In this document: piece by piece, positions 1 to 13,394 of the stretch
Position numbering within the stretch: position 1 is the first letter of the stretch
Layout of the letters: each line of letters starts with the position of its first letter
Assembly (NCBI RefSeq): GCF_910594005.1
Contig: NC_057848.1
Span: 49,121,616-49,185,615, forward strand
Length of the DNA: 64,000 nt
Direction: 5' to 3'
Source: Cervus elaphus
Lineage: Eukaryota; Chordata; Mammalia; Artiodactyla; Cervidae
Notes under the pieces: generated by a model
What the model was told of the DNA's origin: nothing
Databases searched by the model: none
What the model saw: the letters and a program-made list of their open reading frames with translations, nothing else
Position numbers and translations under genes: made by a program

Positions 1-1448
1 ACGAACAAAGCTAGTGGAGGTGATGGAATTCCAGCTGAGCTATTTCAAATCCTAAAAGATGATGCTGTGAAAGTGCTATACTCAATATGTCAGCAAATTT
101 GGAAAACTCAGCAGTGGCCAAAGGACTGGAAAAGTCAGTTTTCATGCCCATCCCAAATGAAGGCATGCCAAAAAATGCTCAAGCTACTGCACAATTGCAC
201 TCATCTCTTATGCAAGCAAAGTAATGCTCAAAATTCTCCAAGCCAGGAGCTCAGCAGTACATGAACTATGAACTTCCAGATGTTCAAGCTGGATTTAGAA
301 AAGGCAGAGGAACCAGATATCAAATTGTCATCATCTTCTGGATCATAGAAAAAACAAGAGAATTCCAGAAAAACACCTACTTTTCCTTTATTGAACATGC
401 CAACCTTTGTCTGTGTGGATCACAACAAACTGTGGAAAATTCTTCAAGAGATGTGAATACCAGAACACCTGACCTGCCTCCTGAGAAATCTGTATGCAGT
501 TCAAGAAGCAACAGTTAGAACTGGACATGGAACAAAAGGGAAAATAGTATGTCAAGGCTGTATATTGTCACCCTGCTTATTTAACTTATATGCAGAGTAC
601 ATCATGAGAAACGCTGGACTTGCAAGCTGGAATCAAGATTGCTGGGAGAAATATCAATAACCTCAGATATGCAGATAACACCACCCTCATGGCAGAAAGT
701 GAAGAAGAACTAAAGAGCCCCTTGATGAAAGTGAAAGAGGAGAGTGAAAATGTTAGCTTAACGCTCAACATTCAGAAAACTAAGATCATGGCATCTGGTC
801 CCATCACTTCATGGCAAATACATGGAGAAACAGTGTAAACAGTGGCTGACTTTATTATTTGCTGCTCCAAAATCACTGCAGATGGTGACTGCAACCATGA
901 AATTAAAAGACGCTTAATCCTTGGAAGGAAAGTTATAATCAACCTAGGAAGCATATTAAAAAGCAGAGACATTACTTTGTCAACAAAGGTCCATCTAATC
1001 AAGGCTATGGTTTTTCCAGTAGTCATGTATGGATGTGAGAGTTGGACTATAAAGAAAACTAAGTGCCAAAGTATTGATGCTTTTGAAATGTGGTGTTGGA
1101 GAAGACTCTTGAAAGTCCCTGTGGCTGCAAGGAGATCCAACCAGTCCATCCTAAAGGAGATCAGTCCTGGGTGTTCATTGGAAGGGCTGATGTTGAAGCT
1201 GAAATTCCAATACTTCAGCCACCTGATGCAATGAGCTGACTCATTTGAAAAGACCCTGATGCTAGGAAAGATTGAGGGCACGAGGAGAAGGGGACAACAG
1301 AGGATGAGATGGTTGGATGGCATCACCGACTCAGTGGACGTGAGTTTGGGTGAATTCCGGAAGTTGGTGATGGACAGGGAGGCCTGGCGTGCTGGGGTTC
1401 ATGGAGTTGCAAAGAGTAGGACACGACTGAGTGACTGAACTGAACTGA
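1..1448 (+). mobile_element. BovB (RTE) LINE, 3' portion
   Basis: The window opens inside the reverse-transcriptase domain of a BovB element (NKASGGDGIP-like start) and runs to the typical BovB 3' end (GAACTGAACTGATA). Coding frame is shattered: recognisable pieces lie at 67-264, 261-518, 620-838 and 842-1234 in different frames. The catalytic YADD of the RT palm reads YADN at 668-679, so the enzyme would be dead even if the frame were whole. The 5' part lies outside the window, so neither truncation nor the left target duplication can be judged. Confidence 0.95.
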
Positions 1449-2459
1449 TAGTATTAAAGTGGCAGTAACTTATCAAAAATGTGTTTCAATTTCTATCCTT
1501 CTTTGCTTAAGAGTATAACAATTTTGGGTTTACTGCCAGTTGTGTAGGGCAGAACTTGGTTTTATTGGAAATGAAATTGCTTCCTTTAAGCATCAACTGT
1601 CTGAAAAAGTAAAAAAAGGTTGACTTGCATGTTGTGAGATTTAATGGCTATGCCTTTTTCCCTCTTACCTTGGCTTTCAAATATATGAGACTGTCTGCTC
1701 AGTTGTTTTACACATCATAGCATGGACATGAAGATGATATTATCATAATGGACTGATGGGCCTCAAACCTCTTGGTGTGATCCTCATTCATATATGCCAA
1801 CTCAACCACTAACATTAGTAATTTTTATCTATTGAGAAAGCACAGTAAAGTGTGATTTCTCCTTCACTAGTGGAATGGATTTTGGAATATCAAGTAAGCA
1901 CCACACGGAAAAGTATGACCCCTGGCAACATTGCTCAATCAATTAATCAGCTTGAGTAATCGAGTTATACAGTAGTCCTATTCTCAGCTTCTGAAAGACA
2001 TCAATCTTATCAAAAGGGTGAACAAATGCCTGGGATATTGCAATGTTACTCTCCTTTGCATTTTCATTTCCCTCTAATTCCAAAGCATTTCACTTCTCAA
2101 CAGACCAACTAATAAATGCTCTGGATGTGTGTGTCTCTATGTGCACTTACATGTGTTTCAGATCTTCCATAATTTTGGAGAAGCTTATAGAAATGGCCAC
2201 ATTGGGTAGCTGTAATAAAGATTAGTTGTTCAGCTTTTAATTGTATCTCTGTACCTCTTCATTTATGACAAGAAAATATTTCTACATAAAATATTTTCTT
2301 TAACTTGAGTAAGTACAAATGATGAGGATATTAGACTGCCTGGCTTATCAGGGATACATAACCATCAGCATTATAATTTCTACAGTTTGTTAAAAAATTT
2401 AAGAATCTTGATTCTTTTGCTATCATCAAAATAAATAGAAATGAAAAACTAGAAGGATT
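1449..2459. other. No recognised feature
   Basis: AT-rich sequence between two BovB copies. No ORF with a recognisable family, no SINE head and no LINE motif was seen. It may be unique ruminant DNA or a repeat too decayed to recognise by eye. Confidence 0.4.
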
Positions 2460-2470
2460 AATGGAAAATG

Positions 2471-2672
2471 TTGCTGTTGCTCAGTTACTAAGTCGTGTCC
2501 CATCTGTGACCCCATGGACTGCAGCATACCAAGCTTCCCTGTCCTTCATTATCTCCTAGAGTTTGTTCAAACTCATGTCCATTGAGTTTCAGTGATACCA
2601 TCCAACCATCTCATCCTCCGTCGCCCCCTTCTCCTCCTGCCCTCAGTCTTTCCCAGCATCAGGGTCTTTTCC
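2471..2672 (-). mobile_element. BovB 3' end, 5'-truncated
   Basis: Reads as the reverse complement of the BovB tail, from the 3' terminus (TTGCTCAGTTACTAAGTCGTG) to the AAAGACCCTGATGCTGGG region. Flanking copies of AATGGAAA(A/G)TG at 2460-2470 and 2673-2683 look like an 11-bp target duplication with one mismatch, which supports a single 5'-truncated insertion. Confidence 0.85.
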
Positions 2673-2689
2673 AATGGAAAGTGCAGCTC

Positions 2690-3015
2690 AACTCAACAAA
2701 AAATAGGACCCTGAGAGCATTACGCTAGATGAGATTGAGTCAGTTGGAAAGACAAATATGGTATGGCATCACTTATATGTGGAATCCAAAAAAAGATGAA
2801 CTTGTAAAAATGTTCTATGGTGGTTAATAGTGGCTGATGGGTGAGGAGATGGAAAGATTTTGTTTAAGGGTGCAAACTTGCAACCAGCAGGTAAGTAAGA
2901 CCTGGAGATTTAACGTACAGCCTAGTGTTTATAGTCAACAATACTGTATTATAAACTTCAAAGTAAAGAGACTAGATCTTAATCATTCTGACCACAAAGG
3001 CACCAAGAACAATCA
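2690..3015 (+). mobile_element. Old L1 3'-UTR-like fragment
   Basis: Contains the phrase TCACTTATATGTGGAATC and a downstream TATAGTCAACAATACTGTAT stretch that resemble 3' UTRs of older mammalian L1 families. No TSD was found. Family assignment is from memory and moderate. Confidence 0.5.
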
Positions 3016-3049
3016 ATGGCAAAAGGAGAGTTTTTCAAGGTAATTGTCT

Positions 3050-3315
3050 TGGGAAAATGGTATATCCACATGCAAAAACATGAAGTTGGATCTTATCTTG
3101 CACCATACACAAAAATTAACTCAAAAAGGGTCAACTGCTTAAACATAAGAGCTCAAACTGTAACCCTCTTAGAAGAATTCAGGGGAAAGCTTTATGACAT
3201 TGTATTTGGCAATGATTTCTTGGATCTGCCACCAAAGGAATAGGCAATAAAACAAAAAATAAAATTTGACTATGTATAAATTTAAAATGTTTGTGCATCA
3301 AAGGATTGTTCTTTT
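3050..3315 (+). mobile_element. L1 ORF2 C-terminal relic
   Basis: The frame at 3016-3243 reads KWYIHMQKHE...LAPYTKINSK...TLLEE...GNDFLD, matching the part of L1 ORF2p between the RT and the C-terminal Cys motif. The sense match continues to the TTTGTGCATCAAAGGA phrase near 3291-3306. It belongs to an older L1 group than the element at the right end of the window. Confidence 0.75.
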
Positions 3316-3369
3316 TATGTATGTTCTTGTGTGTATGTATATATGAATTGAAAATATTACCCTCTCTCA

Positions 3370-5640
3370 ATACCTGAAGATATTTTCTCCTGTTATCTTC
3401 TAGAAGTTTCTTGTTTGTCTTTCACATTTAGATATACAATCCATTTGGTATTGAGTTTTGTCTGTAGTTTGAGGTTTGGATGTCAAATTTCACTTTTTCC
3501 ATATGAATATCTTATTAACACAGCACCATTTGTTTAAAAGACTTCCCTGATGGGACAGTGGTAAAAAAATCTGCCTACAAATGCAGCAGATGCAAGATAC
3601 AAGATGGGTTTGATCCCTGGGTTAGGGATGATCCCCTGGAGTAGGAAATGGCAGCTGGCTCCAATATTCTTACCTGTAAAATTCTTTGGGCAGAGGATCC
3701 TGGCAGGTTGAACTTCATGGGGTTGCAAGAGTCAGACATGACTGAGCTACTGAGCAAGCATGCATACACATTTGTTTGAAATATTTCCCTTTATCAGTAA
3801 TATCAGTTTTGTCATAAATCAATTGTTCATATATATTCAGGTCTAGTTTTAGGCTCTATTCTGTTCCATTGGCCTGTTTGTCTCTCCTTGCAACAATTCT
3901 ACAAAATTGTAATTGATGCCACTTTTAGTAAATCTCATTATATTGCAGTGCAAATTCTTCAAACTTGATCTTCTTCTTTATTGGTCTTTGGCTGTTCTTG
4001 GTCTTTTACATATCTATTTGAATTTTAGAAAATGTTGATTTCCACAATCTCCCTAATTGAGATTTTCTTTGGAAATACATTGAATCTATAGATCAATACA
4101 GGAAGAACTAGCATCTTTGAAATATTGCATTTTCCAATTCATGAGCAAAAGTTATCCCTCTATATACTTAGCTTTTCTTTGATTTATCTTCATAACATTT
4201 TATGGATTGCTGCATAAAGTCTTCCACAATTTTCAATGTTTCTTTTCCCCCAAGATATTTGATATTTTTTCATGCAATGATAAATCATTAATGATAATCA
4301 TCTACAATGATAATCATCTCTCTCATATCTCTTTAAAATGTTTTTGTTTTCTTGTTCTATATAGAATTAATTTTTAAAAATTACATTATATGCAGAAACC
4401 ATAAGTATGCTTCCAATGATTGATTTATGGATTATTTTGCATTTACCACATATTTATTTTTAGCAGAGGGCATGAGAGTTTTATTTCTTCCTTTCCAGTT
4501 ACTTAATATTATGTCTTTTCCTTTCCTTATTACATTGGTTAGGACATTCACTTCAATGTTCAAGATTAGTAGTAGTTGACTAAAGGGGATGCTCTGGGAG
4601 CTGAGTCCTAATATTTTAATTGTATATTAAAAATGCCTTCATTTACTTTAATTTCATATATTTTGGAATATCCATCTTAAAAAAAAGCAGTAGCAATTAT
4701 TACAGGCATGCTTGTATTTTTTAGATCACAAAGGTAAACCTTAATCATCTCAGTTTTAAGTATAATGTTTGCTGTTAGTCTTGAAATCTTCCCTTTATAA
4801 GATTAAAGAAGTTCTACTCATTTTCTGGTCCAATAATTGTTTTTAGACTACAAATAAGTGTAATATTTTGTCAAATATTTTCAACATTCATTAAGATATT
4901 CATGTGATTTTTCTCCTTTAAAGTGTTATTGTGGTATATAACATTGGTTTTTAAATATTTAATCAATCTTAGATTCCTGGAAGAAAGCAATTTGGTTATG
5001 AGGTGTAATGTTTTTTATATTACTGAATTTATTTTGTTAAATGTTTAGAATTTTTGCATTAATATCTATGAGTGACAGAAGTATATAATTCATCCTTACT
5101 TGTAATCTGCCTGTCATATTTTGTTACCAAGATGATTCTGGCATAATATGTAACAAATTGGGAAAGAGGTTCTTAATTTTTTATTCCTCATAAGAATTTG
5201 TGTAAGATTAAAATATCTTTTCCTTAAATATCTGATAAATTTCATCATGTCATTCATCTAGACCTGGAATTTTTTGTGGGAAAATTTTCAAATTATAGAG
5301 CAATTCTTTAAATATATATGAGAACATTTATAATTGCTATTTATTGTTGCATCCATTTTATAATGTATTGGCTGATAATCAGTCCATCTCATGTAAATGT
5401 TTTAAGTATCAGTATGAAGTTGTTCACAACATTTCATTATGATTTTTTAATAACTATGAGATTTGTAGTAAAGTCCCCTTTTGTATTTGTGCTATTGGTT
5501 ATGTGTGCCTTCTCCATATTATTCTTGATTAGTCTCATAAGATCCTATATACTTTAATAGCTTTTTAAAAAAGAAAAAGCCTTTGACTATGTTCATCTCA
5601 ATTTTAAATTTCTCTCCTATTTTTATTTTGGTGTAATCTT
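3370..5640 (-). mobile_element. Ancient L1 ORF2, antisense
   Basis: The plus strand reads as antisense L1 ORF2 in order: the CAGCACCATTTGTTTAAAA phrase, the TCTATTCTGTTCCATTGGCC phrase and then RT-domain remnants near 4390-5530. It is highly decayed, with no ORF of note. A Bov-tA is nested at 3540-3768 and the L1 match resumes on its far side, so the L1 is older than the SINE. Confidence 0.7.
3540..3768 (+). mobile_element. Bov-tA SINE
   Basis: Has the tRNA-Glu-derived head (ACTTCCCTGATGGGACAG), the B-box-like GGTTTGATCCC and the BovA body ending in CAGACATGACTGAGC. Flanked by CATTTGTTT(A/G)AAA at 3527-3539 and 3769-3781, a 13-bp target duplication with one mismatch, inside antisense L1 sequence. 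Confidence 0.92.
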
Positions 5641-6110
5641 CTTTTCTCATAGTTTCATTGAGTTAAACTTGTTGTTATTTTTTATAATAATTATTGAGAA
5701 TATCTCTTTTAGGCAGAGTGTTGTAGAACATGCACTTGTCAATAAGTACAATGAAAACTCTTAAATTTAGGCAGTGTTTCTACTGTTGTGATAAGAACAA
5801 ATATGTATACATGTATAAGCTATAAAATATCAATGACTGCATATACAAAAGTCACACTCTTATATATGCACTTAAAACTAGCCTTGCTTTAATCCTGAGT
5901 TTTGGCATCAAACAAAACAAGCAATAAATAAAAATGGTATTGCATAATATAAAGATGAATGATAAATGATAAAATTTCTTATAATTTAAAATTATCATTT
6001 AAAATTATAATTATTTTTTCTACTTAAAACCACAACTGTCCCTATTATATTTAATAGGTAATAAGATATTTTTAAAGGAAAACACTTTATATAGTTGTAC
6101 TTTTAATAAC
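5640..6110. other. AT-rich stretch, nothing recognised
   Basis: Very AT-rich, with runs such as TTTAAAATTATCATTTAAAATTA near 5985-6010. It lies between two antisense L1 blocks and may be decayed L1, but no motif supports this. Confidence 0.35.
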
Positions 6111-7236
6111 ATATTTCTCTTGCTTTTTGATTAAGGGGCTCCACATTTCCATTTTGCACTTGGACCCACAAATTATGTCAGTGGTCTTGCCTGGATATAA
6201 ATCCTTTATCAGTTATGCTTTGCAAATATTTTCTCCCAATCTGTGACTTGCCTTTACATTTTTTAAAGTGTCTTTTGAAGAACAAAAGTTGAAAATTTAT
6301 TGAAACAAGTTTACTTTTTAAAATGCTTGCTGTTTTATACTTTACTGTCTTATTTGATATTTTCCTAACATAAAGCCACAAGGATATTCTTTTTTACTTA
6401 CTTCTAGAATTTTTATATTTCTGGCTCCTGTGTTTGGGTCTACCATCCATTTTGAGTTAATTTTTGTTCATGATGAAAAATAAAGGTTAATGTCTATTTT
6501 TTTTCTGACACAATGAACAATTGTTCAAGTATCATTTGTTGAAAAGATTGTCCCTTCCCCTTTGAATTATCTATCACTTTTGTAAAAACTCAATTGATAA
6601 TATAGAGTGGGTCTAGTTCTAGACTTTGTATTCTGTTCCGTTGATCTATATGTCTATATTTACACCAATTCTATGTTGTCTTGATACCTGAAGCTTGGTA
6701 ATAAGTCTTGAAATCAGAAAGTGTAAATTCTCTTTGTTCTTTTTAAAAATTCTGTTTTACTCTTCCAGGTCCTTTATATTTCCATCAAATTGTAGAATAT
6801 GTTCACCATGTTTTCTTTTCTATTCTAATTTTCATTGCAATTGTGTTAAATCTATAGATTTAACTTGAGAATGATTGATATCTTAATAACTTTGAATCTT
6901 TTCATTCATAAGCATAGTATATCCTCCATTTATTTAGGTCTACTTTAATTTCTCTTAACAATAATTTATATCTTCTCACACAGAGGTCTTGCACTTATTC
7001 ATTCCTGGTATTGTATGCTTTTCAATGGTATTATAAATGGTGTATTTTAAAGTTTTACTTCCTAATCATTTGTTGCTAGTATAAAAAGAATTCATTTCTG
7101 CATACTTTTTATCTTGTGACTGTGCTAAACATTAATTTTCCCCAGTACCATTGTTGTAGATTCCTTAAGATTTCTATGTAGGTATGTCAAATGGTGATAG
7201 AGACTTTTGTGCCTTTTCCAGTCTGAATATCTGATT

Positions 7237-7665
7237 TGTTGTTCAGTCGCTAAGTTGTGTCTGACTCTGCCACCCCGTGGACTCCAGAACACCAGGCTCC
7301 TCTGTCCTCAACTGTCTCTCAGAGTTTGCTCAAATTCATGTTCATTGAGTAAGTAATGCTATCTAAATATCTTATCCTCTGCCACCCCTTCTTCTTTTGT
7401 CTTCAATCTTTCCCAGCCTCAGGGTCTTTTCTAATGATCAGCTCTTTGCTTCAGGTGGCCAAAGTATTGGAGCTTCAGCTTCAGCATCAGTCCTTCCAAT
7501 GAATATTCAGGGTTGATTTTCTTTAGGATTGACTGATCTTCTTGTAGTCCAAGGGTCTTCTCCAGCAGCAAAATTTGAAAGCATCAATTCTTTGGTACTC
7601 AGCCTTCTTAATGGTCCAACTCTTACATCTATATATGACTACTGGAAAAATCATAGCTTTCACTG
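7237..7665 (-). mobile_element. BovB 3' end, 5'-truncated
   Basis: Antisense BovB from its 3' terminus to the segment encoding VFPVVMYGC (here as ATGACTACTGGAAAAATCAT). TATCT(G/T)ATT at 7228-7236 and 7666-7674 is a plausible 9-bp target duplication with one mismatch. Nested in the ancient L1. Confidence 0.88.
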
Positions 7666-9223
7666 TATCTTATTAATTTTTTTCCTATTCAAATGAATAG
7701 GACAGACAATAAAATATTGTAAAGAGTTGATAAGATCAGATATCCCTCATTTGTTCTCTAACTTAGAGTGAAAGCATAAATTCTTTCAACAACATATATA
7801 AAGCCCGTACATTTTTCATAAGTGTCTTTTATGAGGTTGAACAAATTATCTTGTATTCCTAATTTGATGTAAACAGTTTAAATCATGTATTGGTGTTAAA
7901 GCATTCATATAACTTTTCTCCATATACTTTGATGATCATTTGATTTTCTCCTCAATTCTTTTAATATGGAGAATTAAATTGATTAAAATTTGAAAAATAA
8001 CCTTGAATGTTTAGTAACTGAACAATAACCTTGAATTTTTGACACAATTTCTCATGAGTTATGATGTATTACCCCCTTTATAGAATGGTAGATTCAGTCT
8101 ACTAGTTTCACTAAATAATTTTGAATCTCTGTTCAAAAGGAATATTATTTATAGCTTTTTTTTCTTGTAATGCAATACCTAGTTTTGATACTAGGTTATT
8201 GCTAGCTTCATAAAATGAGTTGAGATCTTTTCCCTTCTTTTGTAATTTCTAGAAGACTTTGCATAGAGTAAGTGTTATTTCTTCCTTAAATGTTCAATAG
8301 ATTACTAGTGTAACATAATAATCTGGAGTATAATTTGTGGAAATTCATTTTTAAGATGTATTCTATTAATTATATATAAATATATATGTATTCGGTTTTT
8401 CTATTTTATCTGAATGATCTTTTAATTTGTATATTTCAAGGAATTTGTTTCAACTAAGTTGTACTTATTGTTGTAAAATTTTCCTTATGTTTCCTAATAT
8501 TCCTTTTCATCTTTACCTGTCTATATTAATATCCCCTCTTTCAAACAGATATTGGTGATATGTATTGCTTTCCTTCATAATTCTGGCTATAAGTTGATGA
8601 CATTTATTGATCTTTTTAACAATCAGTTTTTTTTATTCACTGATTTCCCCTATTGTATGTCCATTTACTATTTTATTTAGTTCTGTCTTTATTATACTTT
8701 TTTCTTCACATCTGCATTATATGGCTTCATGTTTTTCTCTTTCTAGCTTAAGGTGAAAACTTTAGAAATTGATTTATTTTATTCTTGTTTTGATAGGAGC
8801 TGTAAATGTTACTAATTTATTTCTGAGTACTGCATCTCAGAAATTTTGATAAGCTGTATACCTAGGAATTTTCCTTCCCTTGTAATTACCTTATTTTGTC
8901 CAGTTATGATCAGAAAATATTATTCATATAATTTTAATTATTTTAAAGTCAAGTTAAATTTAATGTTCCAGAATATGACCTGTCTTACAGAATACTTGAT
9001 TTGTACTTGAAAAAACTGTATGCTGCTGATGTTGAGTGAAATATTCTATAAATATCAGTTAGAAAAGTCTCTTAGTAGTGTTGTACAAATCTAATTTTTC
9101 TATCAAATACGAAGATTGACATAAAATTTTTAACTGTAATTGAGGATATTTCTATTTCCCATTTCAGTTATATGTTTTCTTCATATATTTTGAGACATTT
9201 TTACTATCTACATATTATTTTAG

Positions 9224-11166
9224 TATTCAGTTCAGTCACTCAGTCGTGTCTGATTCTTTGAGACCCCATGGACTGAAGCAAGCCAGGCTTCCCTGTCCAT
9301 CACCAACTCCTGGAACCTACTCAAATTCATGTCCATAGTGTCAGTGATGGCTATCCAACCATCTCATCCTGTATCATCCCATTCTCCTCCCACCTTCAAT
9401 CTTTCACAGCATCAGGGTCTTTTCCAATGAGTCAGTTCTTTGTATCAGGTGGCCAAAGTATTGGAGTTTTATCTTCAGCATCAGCCCTTCCAATGAATAT
9501 TAAGACTGCTTTCTCTTAGGATGGACTGGTTGGATTTCCATGCAGTCCAAGGGACTCTCAGGAGTCTTCCACAAACTCACGGTTCAAAAGCATCAGTTCT
9601 TCGGCGCTCAACTTTCTTTATAGTCCAAATCTCACATCCATACATGACTACTGGAAAAACCATAGCTTTGACTAGACGGACCTTTGTTGGCAAAGTAATG
9701 TCTCTTCTTTTCAGCATACTGTCTAAGTTGGTCATAGCTTTTCTTCTAAGGAACAAGCATCTTTTAGTTTCATGGCAGCAGTCACCATCTGCAGTGATTT
9801 TGGAGCCCAAATAAATAAAGTCTGTCACTGTTTCCATTGTTTCCCCATCTGTTTACCATGAAGTGATGGGACCGAATGCCATGATCTTAATTTTTTGAAT
9901 GTTGAGCTTTAAGCCAACTTTTTCACTCTCTTCTTTCACTTTCATCAAGAGCCTCTTTAGTTCTTTGCTTTCTGCCATTAGGGTGGTATCATCTGCATAT
10001 CTGAGGTTATTGATATTTCTCCCAGAAATCTTGACTCCAGCTTGTGCTTCTTCCAGCCCAGCATTTTGCATCATGTACTCTGCATATAAGTTAAGTAAGC
10101 AGGGTGACAATATACAGCCTTGACATATTCCTTTCCCTTTTGTTCCATGTCCAGTTCTAACTGTTGCTTCTTGACCTGCATACAGATTTCTCAGGAGGCA
10201 GGTCAGGTGTTCTGATATTCACATCTCTTGAATTTTCCAGTTTGTTGTGATCCATGCAGTCAAAGTTTGGCATATTCAATAAAGCAAAAGTAGATGTTTT
10301 TCTGAAACTCTCTTGCTTTTTTGATGATCTAGTGAAGGTGAAGGTGAAATCACTCAATCGTGTCCAACTCTTTGCGACCCCATGGACTGTAGCCCACCAG
10401 GCTCCTCTGTCCATAGGATTTTCCAGGCAAGAATACTGGAATGGGTTGCCATTTCCTTCTCCAGATGATCCAGTAGATGTTGGCAATTTGATCTCTGGTT
10501 CCTCTGCCTTTTCTAAATCTAGCTTGAACATCTGGAAGTTCACAGTTCACGTACTGTTGAAGCCTGGCTTGGAGAAGTTTGAGCATTACTTTGCTTGCAT
10601 ATGAGATGAGTGCAATTGTGCAGTAGCTTGAGCATTTTTTGGCATTGCCTTTCTTTGGGATTGGAGTGAAAACTGACCTTTTCCAGTTCTTTGGCCACTG
10701 CTGAGTTTTTCAAATTTGCTGGCATATTGAGTGTAGCACTTTCACAGCATCATCTTTTAGGACTTGAAATAGCTCAACTGGAATTCCATCACCTCCACTA
10801 GCTTTGTTTGTAGTGTTGCTTCCTAAGGTCCACTTGACTTTGCATTCCAGGATGTCTGGCTCTAGGTGAGCGATCATCCATTGTGATTATCTGGGTCATG
10901 AAGATCTTTTTTGTAAAGTTTCTGTGTATTCTTGCCACCTTTTCTTAATATCTTCTGCTTCTGTTAAGTCCATACCATTTCTGTCGCTATTATGCTCATA
11001 TTTGCATGAAATGTTCCCTTGGTATCTGTAATTTTCTTGAAGGGATCTCTAGTCTTTCCCATTCTATTATTTTCCTCTATTTCTTTGCATTGATTGCTGA
11101 GGGAAGGCTTTCTTATCCCTCCTTGCTATTCTTTGGAACTTTGCATTAAAATGGGTTCTTATAGTG
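9224..11166 (-). mobile_element. BovB, 5'-truncated, with nested SINE
   Basis: Antisense BovB of about 1.9 kb covering the 3' tail, the RT (YADD is intact in the frame of 9853-10110, NNLRYADDTTLMAES) and the linker up to the ERYTHLNAEFQRI-like region, where it stops near 11166. Its reading frame is broken in several places (9577-9837, 9853-10110, 10350-10586, 10540-10725). A BovA fragment interrupts it at 10334-10463. No convincing target duplication was found for the BovB. Confidence 0.93.
10334..10463 (-). mobile_element. BovA-type SINE fragment nested in BovB
   Basis: Headless BovA body from its 3' tail (GAAGGTGAAATCACTCAATCG) to TGGAGAAGG. GATGATC(T/C)AGT at 10323-10333 and 10464-10474 is an 11-bp target duplication made of BovB sequence. 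This shows the SINE inserted into an already resident BovB. Confidence 0.92.
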
Positions 11167-12824
11167 GCATCTTTTGGCAATTAATTCCGTCTGCATTTGT
11201 CTGAAAAGTCTGTATTTTACCTTCATAGATTTAATATATATTTTGATAAGCTTATGAATTTAGGTGGATTTTTTCTTTCAATTTATGATTATGTTTCTCC
11301 ATTGTCTTCTGCCTTGCTGAGTTTTTTATGAGAAGTTTGCTGTTATTTTTATCATTGTTATCCTCCATGTATTTTTTTTAAAAATTAGCTGCCTTTAAGA
11401 TTTTATTTTTTGCTGTGTTTTTAGCAACTGGATTATCATATGCATCGGTATGATCATCTTTATATTCAGCCTACATGAAGTTCATTAAGAAACTTCGATA
11501 TTTGGCTTATTATTTTAATCATATTTGTAAAAAAACTTGTACTTATTTCTTCAGTTTTCAATTTTTTTGCAACCTCCTTTCCCACACGAGTGTCTTCCTG
11601 AGGCTTCAATTACATGACTATTAAACCACCTAATATCATCCCACAAGTCACTGATGCTCTGCTTGCTGTTTTTTCTTTTTGTAACTTTTTTGCATTATAT
11701 CTCTTTGTCTTTTTTTTATCTCTATGCTTCTTTAAATACAGGTTATATTGCTGTGTTCAGCAAGTTGGCTAATCTTTTCTTCAGTTTTATGTAATCCACT
11801 ACTAATCCCACTCAGTATATTTCTTTTACTTCAGATACTGTATTTAAAAGTTTCATTTTGGTTTTTAAAAATCTTCAATTACTTTATTCATTATATTTGC
11901 ATTTTCTTCAACATCCTTGAATATATAAAGAATGTTTCCAATAACTTTTTGTCTACTACATTAATCATTTCTCTCATTTCTGTCACTGTTTTTATTGATT
12001 GTTCTTTGATTATATTTTTTCTTCTCTTGAATGCCTGACCCTTTTTAAATTAGATACCAACTATGATTTTAACACTGTTGGTTCTGAATTTTATTATATT
12101 CCTCTATAAAACATTGGGTTTTATTCTGGCAAGCAGTTATATTTGTCAGGAAATTTTACATTTTCAAGGTTTATTTGTATACTGTTTTATGAAATACCTA
12201 GGGTTACCTTTAATATAGAGCCAATTCATCCCCACTGTAAGGCAATAACTTTCTGAGAACTCTACCTCATACCCTGCATATGAGGCCTCACTACTCTGGC
12301 TTGTGAGAACACAAAATACTTCCAGGCTTTGTATGAGCTTCAGATAATATTCAATCTACACTTCACTGATTGTTTCCTCATCCTTATTGAGATCCAACAT
12401 GTACAAGGCTAAACCAGTATTCAGTCAAAGATTTTAGGGAACTCCTATGTATATCTTCAGAACTCTCTTTTTCTCTCTATGGAGCTCCCTCTTCTAATAT
12501 GTGCTCTACAAATTCTGTCTTCCAATCCTCCATGTTCTGATCTCAGTTTTTTCCACTCAGAAAGACTTCAGGGCCCTGTTTTGGTTTCAACTGCCTGTAC
12601 TTCAACTTGAAATTTGCCTCCAGGAAGTTACTCAGGAAATTATACTGCTCTACTTCTTTGTTTCCCTTCTCCTAGAGGTCACTGTTTGCTCTCCCTATGG
12701 TCAAACATCAAAAAAAAGTTTTTCCTATATTTTACCTACGTCTCACATTATTTAAAGTTGGAAGACAATTCCTGTAAAAGTCCTTCATAGGTGGAATTAA
12801 ATACGTCATCTTTTTACTTTTAAC

Positions 12825-13187
12825 CTGTTTCATCTTTATATTAAAATATTTCTTTTGTAAACAGCATATAGTCCTTTTTAAAATTCAGTCAGATAATTGG
12901 TGTTTAGCTCACTTATATTCAGTGCAATTATTATTATATTATTATATTTACATCTGTGTATGCTATTTACATCTACCATCTTGCTATTCCTTTGTAAATT
13001 TCCTATGTACTCTTAGTCCTGTTGTTTCAGTTTGACTATCTTTTTGCTGGGGGAGGGCATTACTCAATTATTTTAATTTATTCTATTTTTCCTGCTCTAT
13101 TAGATTTTTAGCTATATAATTATATATAGAACAGTTATAGTTGTTAATCTAGAGAAGACAATATACATACTTAACTTATTACAGCTT
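12825..13187 (-). mobile_element. L1 ORF2 5'/inter-ORF fragment
   Basis: The phrases CTTTTAACCTGTTTC, AACAGCATATAG and AATTGGTGTTTAG with an ATTCA(A/C)ATT-like stretch match antisense L1 around the ORF2 start. In element order this should lie left of ORF1, yet it follows the 5' UTR of the previous L1, so it is a separate fragment. Confidence 0.55.
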
Positions 13188-13200
13188 ACCCTAAATGACT

Positions 13201-13394
13201 TTTTTTTTGAAAGTTGCTCAGTCATGCCTGATTCTTTGTGACCCCATGGACTATAGAATCCATGGAATTCTCCAGGCCAGAATACTGGAGTGGGTAGCCT
13301 TTCCTTTCTCCATGGGATCTTCCCAACCCAGGAATCTAATTGGGGCTTCCTGTATTGCAGGCAGATTTTACCAACTGAGCTATCAGGGAAGCCC
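13201..13394 (-). mobile_element. Bov-tA SINE (left half of composite)
   Basis: Complete Bov-tA in antisense: a short A tail seen as eight T at 13201-13208, the BovA body, then the tRNA-derived head ending in CAGGGAAGCCC at 13384-13394. It abuts a plus-strand BovB with no spacer. Its own right flank does not repeat its left flank; the left flank instead matches the far side of the BovB. Confidence 0.92.

Larger units (their letters stand above)
6115..12790 (-). mobile_element. Ancient L1 (L1M type), near full length
   Basis: Read on the plus strand, this is an antisense L1 in correct order. It has ORF2 C-terminal and RT parts (6170-7236, 7675-8560), endonuclease-side sequence (8560-9223), ORF1 (about 11200-12060, with the CATTGTCTTCTGCCTTGC phrase) and a 5'-UTR-like end (12060-12790, with the CACTGTTTGCTCTCCCTATG phrase). 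Two BovB copies and a BovA fragment are nested in it. No frame is open for any length. It was probably a full-length insertion that predates the ruminant-specific elements. Confidence 0.7.

Noticed and set aside
7684..7701. Short inverted repeat CCTATTCA/TGAATAGG next to a BovB duplication
   Set aside because: An 8-bp stem in AT-rich DNA is expected by chance and has no transposon context.
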